This document shows positions 1 to 6,474 of a stretch of DNA of 60,287 nucleotides, piece by piece. The stretch lies in contig CAJFOV010000018.1 in assembly GCA_904397835.1 (NCBI GenBank), positions 1 to 60,287 on the forward strand, in the 5' to 3' direction. This DNA is from Candidatus Aristotella avistercoris. GTDB taxonomy: Bacteria > Bacillota > Clostridia > Oscillospirales > Ruminococcaceae. The translations under genes and the position numbers were made by a program. The first letter of the stretch is position 1, and each line of letters begins with the position of its first letter. Below the pieces are notes generated by a model, which was not told where the DNA came from, did not search any database, and worked only from the letters and a program-made list of their open reading frames with translations.

Positions 1-1
1 A

Positions 2-49
2 TCCCCCTGGGAGGCCCCCCAAGGTCAAAACCGCTGCCAATGCCTGTAA
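2..49 (+). CDS. Possible 3' end of an upstream gene (partial)
   Basis: A frame open from the first bases runs to a TAA at 47-49, and an intrinsic terminator begins three bases later. Only about 15 codons are visible (ending RCQCL), so no function can be assigned. The tight stop-terminator spacing is the only support, and the frame could be open by chance. Confidence 0.25.
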   Translation, partial: SPWEAPQGQNRCQCL

Positions 50-51
50 CG

Positions 52-95
52 AAACCGCCCTCCCACACAACTGGCAAGGGCGGGTTTGCTTTTTT
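52..95 (+). terminator. Intrinsic terminator
   Basis: AAACCGCCCT pairs with AGGGCGGGTTT (one bulge) and is followed by CTTTTTTG. It would end a plus-strand transcript entering from the left and insulate the gene at 208. Confidence 0.7.
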
Positions 96-132
96 GACGG
101 AATATTGTGACAAACATTGGTTCACTTGATCC

Positions 133-161
133 TTGTATGGCTGGGAACCCTCTGTTATAAT
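133..161 (+). promoter_or_regulatory. Sigma-A-type promoter for the FIVAR surface protein
   Basis: TTGTAT at 133-138 and TATAAT at 156-161 are separated by 17 bp. This lies about 45 bp ahead of the GTG start at 208. The -10 is perfect and the -35 moderate. Confidence 0.6.
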
Positions 162-207
162 AAATGGTACAAATCGACAAAATACGCCATTTTGAGGTGG
201 GGAAATT

Positions 208-1506
208 GTGAAAAAGAGGAGCCTTCAACGGATCAGCATTGTGCTGTTGGCATTGGTGCTTACCATGACGCCTCTGGTCTCCTTTACGTTGTTCGCACAA
301 GAAGCGCCGCAGGAGGAACAGGTGGAGGTGGAATATCATCTGCCGGCCTCTGTAAAAGTTGGAGAGTATATCCCTGCCCTGCCTGCCACACAGCGGGAAG
401 TGGTTCTCAATCATTTGGAGCCCGGCCGTTGGACCTACCTGGAATGGGACAACTGGCCATTGAGTACGATGTATTTCGATGCACATGGAACCTTTGGATT
501 CGCCGTTATGAGCGATGAGACTGGCCGCGCCACCTTTCCCGACCGTTTCCAGGGGGCACAGTGCTTCTATGCACCTGGTCCTGTTGTGTTCCAAGCGCGG
601 TATGCCTATGTGGAAGGGGAGTTTGATGACCCGACAGAGGAGGAGTATATTACCGTCGGTGACCCCTTCATCGTGACCGTTGAGGAGCCTGTGATTGAGA
701 CCAATGCGCCGGCGAGTATCCAAGTGGGGGAGCACCTTCATCTGGAGACCGCGCTGACCAATACCGCCCTCACCAACAAGGATGTGGCCTATTACCTGGA
801 TCCGGACAATTACAGGCATCCTGTGGACAACACAGGCAATGTATGGATGGAACTGATTGAGGATGAAAATCATAGCCGCCATGAGCCCGCCTATCAACCA
901 AAGGTTGAAATTTTGGAAGGGCAGGATCTGGTGGCCCAGGCGAACCAGGACTATACCAACACCTTACATTCCAGCGAGGATTTGATCTTCACTGGCACTG
1001 GAACGGTTAAGCTCAAGGTAACATATCAGCAGTTTGCCACCTGCTCCTGCATGACGCCCAAATATCAATTGGGAGGGGTGTATGTGCCGGAACAAGGGAC
1101 CAACTACCAGACCTATAGCCCGGAACAGATCATCACCATACAGGTGACCGAGGATGGCCAGCTCCCGGACAAGACAGATTTGGAAAACTTGGTCAAGGAA
1201 TATGGGGATCTGCAGGCGGGGGATTACACTGCAGATACCTACCAAAAATTTGCCGATGCTTTGGATCGTGCTGCCGCAGTTTTGGCCGATCCAGATGCCT
1301 CCCAGCAGGAGATCGACGAGGCGCTTCTGGCATTGCGGGAAGCTCACCAGGCTCTGAAGCTGGCAGACCAGACAACCGGGGAGAAGCCTCCGGAGGACAA
1401 TCCGCCGACCAGGGATCTTGCGGTTCCGGATCTGATGTGCGCTATGTTCCTCCTTTCAGGAATCATCCTGGCGGGACTGAGTCTGAGTAAGCATCAGAAG
1501 CAATAG
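208..1506 (+). CDS. Secreted, membrane-anchored surface protein with FIVAR domain
   Basis: The product has 432 aa. It starts at a GTG preceded by a GAGGTGGGG ribosome site. Residues 1-30 form a signal peptide (KKR, then a hydrophobic core ending near FAQ). The middle is probably beta-rich and I recognise no domain there. Residues about 316-378 (DLENLVKEYGDL to EALLALREAHQAL) have the helical pattern of a FIVAR domain, found in clostridial cell-surface proteins that bind sugar or matrix. The C-terminus has a Pro-rich spacer, then a hydrophobic helix (MCAMFLLSGIILAGLSL) and a basic tail. That is the layout of a sortase sorting signal, but no LPXTG or NPQTN motif precedes it, so it is more likely a plain membrane anchor. 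The gene appears monocistronic. What it binds is unknown. Confidence 0.7.
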   Translation: MKKRSLQRISIVLLALVLTMTPLVSFTLFAQEAPQEEQVEVEYHLPASVKVGEYIPALPATQREVVLNHLEPGRWTYLEWDNWPLSTMYFDAHGTFGFAVMSDETGRATFPDRFQGAQCFYAPGPVVFQARYAYVEGEFDDPTEEEYITVGDPFIVTVEEPVIETNAPASIQVGEHLHLETALTNTALTNKDVAYYLDPDNYRHPVDNTGNVWMELIEDENHSRHEPAYQPKVEILEGQDLVAQANQDYTNTLHSSEDLIFTGTGTVKLKVTYQQFATCSCMTPKYQLGGVYVPEQGTNYQTYSPEQIITIQVTEDGQLPDKTDLENLVKEYGDLQAGDYTADTYQKFADALDRAAAVLADPDASQQEIDEALLALREAHQALKLADQTTGEKPPEDNPPTRDLAVPDLMCAMFLLSGIILAGLSLSKHQKQ

Positions 1507-1889
1507 TCGTTTAGGGATTCTCCTTTGTTCAAACTGGAGCTCTATGGATGCAAGCGCTGTGTCTCCGGCAAAGCATGATGATTGGAGGGCCCTTTGAAGT
1601 GGTGTAGCGAGAGTTGCACCACTTCATTTTTGCCTGTGGTGAGGAGAAAATTATTTTAATACTCCTTCCGCAAAGCATCAATAAATCCAGGGAGCATGCC
1701 AAAAGCGGACTTGAAATCGATCCTAGATTTGAGTGGGTGGGAGAAGTTCTCCAGGATGTCGAAGAATTCGTATTTTTCTGGGAAAATTCTCTGGAGGGCT
1801 TTTCCACCAGTGCAAGTTGTTGTACAATAGGAGCGTATCCATATTTTGTCCAGATCGGCCAGTTGGGAACGGCCAGAGGGAGGTACAAG
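1507..1889. other. Intergenic region
   Basis: A 383-bp gap between two plus-strand genes. It holds the terminator at 1596-1631 and, near 1823-1828, a TACAAT that could be a -10 for the gene at 1890, although the bases at the -35 position are poor. I see no other coding signal with a ribosome site. Confidence 0.5.
1596..1631 (+). terminator. Intrinsic terminator
   Basis: GAAGTGGTG at 1596-1604 pairs perfectly with CACCACTTC at 1617-1625, followed by ATTTTT. It probably ends the transcript of the surface-protein gene. Confidence 0.75.
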
Positions 1890-2672
1890 ATGAAAAGTTT
1901 TTGGGGTTCTAAGCGGGCAATTTTTCTCTTTGCGGCAGGAATGGTCCTGGCGGTACTGCTGATTTTGCTCTCCCTGATTGCCCCCATTGTCAATCGGAAA
2001 TCCACAGCCAGCAGCAGAGCGGGGGCACTGGCGGAGCAGCTCTCTCCCTTGGCGTTGGCCATGAGCCATTACAGCGGTTGGGAGCTGCAGGAACTCACCC
2101 AACAGGAGAATCAGACAGAGACCGATCTATACCGTAGCACGGCGGCACTGCTCAACCGGGTGAAGAGCAGATATGATCTGGCCAATGTCTATCTATTGGT
2201 GCGCACGGAGAATGGCCAGTACGCCTACTTTGTGGACGGCGATTACCGGGACAACGGTACCGCAGGTGTGGACTATCAGTCGCCAGGTGCAGCTTTTTCC
2301 ATCTCGGATGCCCATCTTTCCAAACAGCAGATGGATAGGGTCTGGCGGGGAGAGGGCAATGAGGCCTACTCCAGGGATCTTTCCGAGAACGCAGATGGGG
2401 CAACCCTGTTGACGGCTCTGCTGCCAGTGCAGGCAGACAGCCAGGTCTGTGCTCTGCTGGGGGCGAATGTCCAGCTGCGCAACGCAAATTTCCATAAATT
2501 GGGGATCGTGGATCTACACATTCTTTTTTATGTGGGGCTCCTCCTGCTGGTGGCCTGTGGTTTGATGTTCCTGCTGCAGCGCCACAAATACCGCGCCCAG
2601 CGCCCCATTGAGACGGATTATCGCCCGGTGGAGCTCCAGGAGCCTGACCGCCATGATCAGCTGGATCAATAG
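1890..2672 (+). CDS. Membrane protein with extracytoplasmic sensor-like domain
   Basis: The product has 260 aa from ATG 1890, chosen because GAGGGAGGT lies six bases upstream; the longer frame to the left has no ribosome site. A basic N-terminus is followed by a helix at about 9-32. A soluble stretch of roughly 180 residues (about 35-208) is probably outside the cell. A second helix lies at about 211-230 (FYVGLLLLVACGLMFLLQ), and a charged 30-residue tail is cytoplasmic. The two helices bracketing a mixed alpha/beta domain resemble the input half of a chemoreceptor or sensor kinase (dCACHE/PAS-like). There is no HAMP, kinase, GGDEF or methyl-accepting module. I cannot name the family. Confidence 0.6.
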   Translation: MKSFWGSKRAIFLFAAGMVLAVLLILLSLIAPIVNRKSTASSRAGALAEQLSPLALAMSHYSGWELQELTQQENQTETDLYRSTAALLNRVKSRYDLANVYLLVRTENGQYAYFVDGDYRDNGTAGVDYQSPGAAFSISDAHLSKQQMDRVWRGEGNEAYSRDLSENADGATLLTALLPVQADSQVCALLGANVQLRNANFHKLGIVDLHILFYVGLLLLVACGLMFLLQRHKYRAQRPIETDYRPVELQEPDRHDQLDQ

Positions 2673-2915
2673 GCTAGGTTGATGGAAGGGATGAATCCTC
2701 TCGCCTAGCTTCCTTCCATAGTGAGGGTAGTTAGAGAGCAATGAATTCCCCTGTTCAAGACATTCTCTGGCATGTGTGTTGATCATGCATCCCTATGATT
2801 GACCAAAAGCGGGGCGAGAGACCGGATAAAGCGCGGTGCTCAATGTGGGGTTCATCCCAATTCTTGCTTGATTTGCCTTTGTTGTTTCCACCCAACAGAT
2901 GAGAAATATAAAAGC

Positions 2916-2949
2916 TCCTCCCCTAGTGAGTTTGGGGAGGAATTTTTTT
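2916..2949 (+). terminator. Intrinsic terminator
   Basis: CCTCCCC at 2917-2923 pairs with GGGGAGG at 2934-2940, followed by AATTTTTTT. This is a strong plus-strand terminator, probably for the gene at 1890 or for an unseen small transcript. Confidence 0.75.
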
Positions 2950-3149
2950 CAAAACAGCGATTCAGGAAGAACAAAGAGACGATGTTCCATCCGGAAGAGG
3001 AGATTGCCACATCATCGAGGGAGAGAAGAAGTGAGGCCGCCTGTTTTCGCTATGGGGGAAAGAGCGAACCAACGTCCCCCTGATCCCCCCACCAATGGCA
3101 CTTGTGATCTGGATAGGGCAAAGCACCTGGGAGATATGGGGGAAAATGA

Positions 3150-3182
3150 TAAAAAAGACCCTGGTGCCGACTGGCAGGGTCC
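3150..3182 (-). terminator. Intrinsic terminator (minus strand)
   Basis: Read on the minus strand, GACCCTGCC pairs with GGCACCAGGGTC and is followed by TTTTTT. It sits 7 bp beyond the stop of the 41-aa gene at 3189-3314, which supports that gene being real. Confidence 0.75.
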
Positions 3183-3188
3183 TTCCTG

Positions 3189-3314
3189 TTATTTGTTGCG
3201 CCTGGGATCCTTGGGGATATAGATCCGAAAGGCCTTACGCCCGTAGTCGCTGGCCTCGATGCGAATGCCATTGACTACGATATATGGCGCATAGATCGTA
3301 ATAAACTCCTCCAT
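3189..3314 (-). CDS. Small 41-aa protein, unknown function
   Basis: The protein begins MEEFITIYAP and ends IPKDPRRNK. A GGGGGG-rich ribosome site lies just upstream (AAGGGGGGTGG) and a strong minus-strand terminator lies 7 bp past the stop. The sequence alternates hydrophobic and polar residues (FITIYAPYIVV, then AFRIYIP), suggesting a small beta-rich fold, with a basic tail. There is no signal peptide or membrane helix. I do not recognise the family. A GC-rich background makes chance ORFs common, but the flanking signals argue for a gene. Confidence 0.5.
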   Translation of the reverse strand: MEEFITIYAPYIVVNGIRIEASDYGRKAFRIYIPKDPRRNK

Positions 3315-3346
3315 GCGGCCACCCCCCTTTTGCAAAGAGGTCCCCC

Positions 3347-3375
3347 TTGAACCGTGCTGTGAAATATGTTACAAT
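3347..3375 (+). promoter_or_regulatory. Candidate plus-strand promoter facing a minus-strand gene
   Basis: TTGAAC at 3347-3352, a 17-bp spacer, and TACAAT at 3370-3375. It points right, into the 3' end of the minus-strand gene at 3456-4237. About 60 bp downstream GCCAGC and GCTGGC form a hairpin (about 3433-3456) followed by TATTCTTGTTCC. It could drive a short RNA antisense to the end of that gene. Confidence 0.4.
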
Positions 3376-3455
3376 ATACCTGTCAAAGTATTATATTGCA
3401 GTCGGCGCTATTCCGCAGACGGCACAAGAGGGCCAGCCACAGAAGTGTGAGCTGG

Positions 3456-4237
3456 CTATTCTTGTTCCAATTCTTCTTTTAGATTTTCCAAGAAGAGCGG
3501 GAACAATTCCTTGGCGTAGCGTTCGATATACTCAAGATCTCTCCTGGTCAAGCCATCTGGCAGGATGATTTTGGCAGGTTTTTTCGATAAAGTAGGGATT
3601 TCAATGTAATACCCGGTGTGCTCTTCCACGGTGGTATCCTCCTCACGATTTGCCGGCGTATCTGTAATGTGCGCCGTTGAAGAATCTGTAATCTCATCGG
3701 TGGCAACAACTGTGGGCACCGACGGTTCAGCGTCATGTAAGGTAAAGACGCCATCCCTTGCAAGCCCCAAATCCTGAATATTCTCGAAAAAGCATCGCGC
3801 CGCGATACCCTTGACCGAATCGATGATCTCATATTCCTTCACCAAAACAGCGGCCAGTTCTGCTTGGGTGGGAAGAATCTGATTGAGGTACCGGGCAATG
3901 AGCTGCTGATAGAGGGGGGGTTACGGAATAGAGTCAATAAAACAGATCTGGAGGGTTCCGCCTGCGCCAGAACCTCCTTGGCCAGATCGGTCAGCAGAAT
4001 GGTGTGACCATCTGCAGTGACCAGTCCATATTGTTTGGAGGAGCCCAGCCGGAAGGCAAAATTGCGTGTTGTGTGGCTGGAGATGCCCATTTTCTCAAGT
4101 AGGGCCTCATAAGAAACCTCCGGGCCTATGGAGGCGATCAGTGTGGTGAATCGCAAACTCTCCATAATAGAGACAGAGGGATACAGAGCGCTCCTTCTGC
4201 GGGGAGCATTTGCGTCTGAAAGCTGGTGCTTCGCCAT
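3456..4237 (-). pseudogene. Frameshifted winged-helix/DUF5343-like protein gene
   Basis: Two overlapping minus-strand frames make one protein when a single base is restored. The first starts at ATG 4237 (ribosome site GGAGGG) and encodes MAKHQLSDAN to VLLTLFRNPP. The second resumes as LYQQLIARYLNQILPTQAEL and runs to the stop at 3456. The break is in a run of seven C (seven G on plus, 3914-3920); eight C would give one uninterrupted product of about 260 aa. Residues 20-95 look like a winged-helix region (ESLRFTTLIASIG, VSYEALLEKMGIS, LLTDLAKEVL), similar in layout to DUF5343 proteins. It could be a true pseudogene, a phase-variable switch or an assembly error; the sequence alone cannot decide. 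Confidence 0.65.
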
Positions 4238-4268
4238 ATAAAATCCCTCCTTTTATGATTACAATCTA

Positions 4269-4297
4269 ACTATAGCATATCTTTCGCATCCCCTCAA
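4269..4297 (-). promoter_or_regulatory. Promoter for the frameshifted gene
   Basis: On the minus strand TTGAGG (4297-4292), a 17-bp spacer, and TATAGT (4274-4269). It lies about 30 bp ahead of ATG 4237, so the broken gene still has an intact promoter. Confidence 0.6.
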
Positions 4298-4659
4298 CGA
4301 AGGAACAAAAATTTTATCTGGCCTTGTCGCTTTACAGAGAGACATAGTATTATAGGTGCGATAAAGAATTGCTTCTCGGTTTTTTGAAATCCAACAATTG
4401 GGATAACAGGCGATCTCATACCGATAAGACAGATGGGATCCTTGGCGGTAAGAAGCAAAGAATGTGCCAGGTCGCGACAGCAGAGTCGTACACAGAGGCG
4501 GTTGGATCGATAGACAAGGTCCGACCGCTCTATTTTTATATGAAGAGCAGTAAAATACGGAAATAGGAAGGCACAACACATCACTGCCTATCAAGGGTGA
4601 TGGCTCCCTGAGCAAAGAGTTGAAAATGAACAATTTGTAAAATTTTATGACAAATATCA
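4298..4659. other. Intergenic region between divergent promoters
   Basis: About 360 bp between the minus promoter at 4269-4297 and the plus promoter at 4660-4688. It is more AT-rich than the neighbourhood. I see no gene with a ribosome site, no terminator and no repeat. Confidence 0.4.
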
Positions 4660-4688
4660 TTGACAGAGAACCTCTTTTTGCGTATAGT
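4660..4688 (+). promoter_or_regulatory. Strong sigma-A promoter for permease leader
   Basis: A perfect TTGACA at 4660-4665, a 17-bp spacer and TATAGT at 4683-4688. Transcription should begin near 4694-4697, directly at the first hairpin of the leader. Confidence 0.8.
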
Positions 4689-4693
4689 AACAG

Positions 4694-4858
4694 TGAAGCT
4701 CGCCCAGTTGGGGCGAAGAAAACGGTCAGAGTATCATAACCACCTCTCCAGGTGATGAAGATGTGAAAGGAGGCACAGGTAGCTTAGTCCAAAGTAGATT
4801 TGCGTTTGACCCATCGGCGCTTGTAAGCCGAAATCTACGAATGACTGGAGAGAAAACA
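4694..4858 (+). promoter_or_regulatory. Structured 5' leader (candidate riboswitch, unassigned)
   Basis: The 165-nt leader can fold into several hairpins. TCGCCC pairs with GGGCGA around 4700-4715. CACCT (4741-4745) pairs with AGGTG (4750-4754) around a CTCC loop. GTAGATTT (4794-4801) pairs with AAATCTAC (4831-4838), enclosing a CGGC/GCCG hairpin at about 4815-4830. AGTC (4786-4789) pairs with GACT (4843-4846), closing right against the ribosome site GGAGAG (4847-4852). The run CTCTCC at 4744-4749 is the exact complement of that ribosome site, so a fold hiding it is possible. I looked for T-box, lysine, glycine, SAM, guanidine, purine and c-di-GMP signatures and found none. Function as a regulator is inference. 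Confidence 0.5.
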
Positions 4859-4859
4859 A

Positions 4860-6263
4860 ATGAAGCAAGAGCAAACCTTACAGAAGGCGTTTAAGACCAA
4901 GGACGTACTGGCGCTGGCCTTTGGGACCATGATCGGATGGGGCTGGATTATGCTCTCTGGCTCCTGGGCGGCAACGGCGGGAATGTTGGGGGCCATTGGG
5001 GCCTATGCCATTGGGGCGCTGCTGTGCGTCTTTGTGGGCCTGGCCTATGCAGAACTGACCCCAGCCATGCCCTGCACCGGCGGCAGTGTGGTCTTTTCTT
5101 ACAAATCCATGGGATATTGGCCGGCAGTGATCGCGGGCCTTGCCACATCCTTCGCTTACATTGGCGTAGCTGCGTGGGAAGGGCCCGCTTTTGCAACCTC
5201 GGTGGACTATGTGTTCCCCATTCCCAAATTGGGGTATCTGTGGACCATCCAGGGATATGATGTATATGCCAGTTGGGCAGCGGTAGCCATTGTAGCATCG
5301 GTCATTTTAACGATTATCAATGTACGTGGAGCAAAGGCGGCGGCAGTCTTTCAGACTGTTGCAACCTTGGGGATCATTCTGGTGGGAGTCCTGTTCCTTG
5401 GGGGAAGCCTGGTCTTTGGAAATGTGGAATATACCAAACCGCTTTTTACAGATGTCAAGGGCTTTGCCAGCGTGCTACTGATGGTGCCTGCCATGTTTGT
5501 GGGGTTTGATGTGATCCCTCAATCGGCGGGAGAGATGGATGTGCCCCTCAAAAAGATTCCAAGGCTTTTGATCCTCTCCATCGGCGCGGCAGCGGCCTGG
5601 TATATGCTTATGATCTTTTCCACCTGCATGTCCGCCCCTACAGAGGTCCGGCTAAACGGTGCGATTCCGGTTGCGGACTCGATGGCTTACGCCTTTGGTG
5701 GTGATATTTGGGGTAAGGTGTGCATTGTGGGCGCCCTGTGCGGTATTGTTACTAGTTGGAACGGGTTCTTATATGGGGCGGCAAGGGTGCTCTATTCCCT
5801 GGCCAACGCCCGGATGCTCCCCGCCTTTTTGGCAGATATCCATCCGAAGTATCACACCCCCTACAAGGCAGTGATCGTTTGTGGAATTCTTTCCACTTTT
5901 TCTTGCCTACTGGGTACTGGTGCTCTGACTTGGTTTGTCAACGCCAGCTCCTTCGGCGTTGTCATTATGTACATGATGGTGGCCCTCTCCTTTATCTTTT
6001 TGCGCAAGCGCTTCCCCAATATGAACCGGCCTTACCGCATTAAACACGCTGGTATTGTGAGTGTTATGGCGGTTGGCGTCGCCCTCTTTTTTGCCTATCT
6101 GTATTTGCCCATGGGCCCCAGTCCCCTGGTGGCCATTGAGTGGGTCTTTGTTCTGGGCTGGTTTATCCTGGGGCTGCTGTTGGCCCTTTATGCTAAGCGG
6201 AAGTACCGGGATGTAACAGAGCAGGAGCGGGAGAGCCGTCTGCTGGGAGAAGATTTGCCCTAG
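4860..6263 (+). CDS. APC-family amino acid permease
   Basis: The product has 467 aa and about 12 membrane helices. It is an amino acid-polyamine-organocation family transporter, probably taking up an amino acid by proton or sodium symport or by exchange. The first helix carries the family's unwound substrate-binding motif as GTMIGWGWIM; the proline-glycine helix 2 (TPAMPCTGGSVVFSY) and the cytoplasmic FLRKRFPNMNRPYRIK loop before the last helices are typical. The C-terminal tail is short and charged. Start ATG 4860 follows GGAGAG by 7 bases. It is a single gene between a strong promoter plus structured leader and a strong terminator, so its expression is probably set by the leader. The substrate cannot be told from sequence. 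Confidence 0.88.
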   Translation: MKQEQTLQKAFKTKDVLALAFGTMIGWGWIMLSGSWAATAGMLGAIGAYAIGALLCVFVGLAYAELTPAMPCTGGSVVFSYKSMGYWPAVIAGLATSFAYIGVAAWEGPAFATSVDYVFPIPKLGYLWTIQGYDVYASWAAVAIVASVILTIINVRGAKAAAVFQTVATLGIILVGVLFLGGSLVFGNVEYTKPLFTDVKGFASVLLMVPAMFVGFDVIPQSAGEMDVPLKKIPRLLILSIGAAAAWYMLMIFSTCMSAPTEVRLNGAIPVADSMAYAFGGDIWGKVCIVGALCGIVTSWNGFLYGAARVLYSLANARMLPAFLADIHPKYHTPYKAVIVCGILSTFSCLLGTGALTWFVNASSFGVVIMYMMVALSFIFLRKRFPNMNRPYRIKHAGIVSVMAVGVALFFAYLYLPMGPSPLVAIEWVFVLGWFILGLLLALYAKRKYRDVTEQERESRLLGEDLP

Positions 6264-6320
6264 TTAAACATACCGTTCACGCATCTCCGTTAGAAAAATA
6301 GAAGGATCTGACCGTTTATA

Positions 6321-6361
6321 TTGAGAAAGGCGAGGCAAACTGCCTCGCCTTTCTCAATTTT
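6321..6361. terminator. Bidirectional intrinsic terminator
   Basis: TTGAGAAAGGCGAGGC pairs perfectly with GCCTCGCCTTTCTCAA around a short loop, with TTTT on the plus side. It ends the permease transcript and stands between it and the convergent nrdJ. Confidence 0.85.
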
Positions 6362-6474
6362 AAGCCATTCATGATGGGCCCTTATCCCGCCTTTAGAGGG
6401 AAGAATCGTATGATCCTTGGACAAAAGGGCCTATCAAGGACCCTTCCTCGGCAGCGGTATGTGATGCAAAAATA

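Larger units (their letters stand above)
2673..3188. other. Intergenic region with two opposed terminators
   Basis: A 516-bp gap. It contains a plus-strand terminator at 2916-2949 and a minus-strand terminator at 3150-3182. Open frames in between lack ribosome sites. The distance from the stop at 2672 to the plus terminator (about 245 bp) leaves room for a long 3' untranslated region or a small RNA, but I see no promoter. Confidence 0.45.

Noticed and set aside
2799-3083. Plus-strand frame of 94 codons in the gap after 2672
   Set aside because: Runs straight through the terminator at 2916-2949, has no ribosome site and an unlikely composition.
4693-4753. A 20-codon GTG frame in the permease leader that could be a leader peptide
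   Set aside because: No ribosome site before it and no run of one amino acid codon that would suggest attenuation by translation.
4694-4858. T-box, lysine, glycine, SAM or guanidine riboswitch in the permease leader
   Set aside because: None of the conserved motifs (AGGGTGG T-box bulge, glycine-aptamer core and so on) is present; left as unassigned.
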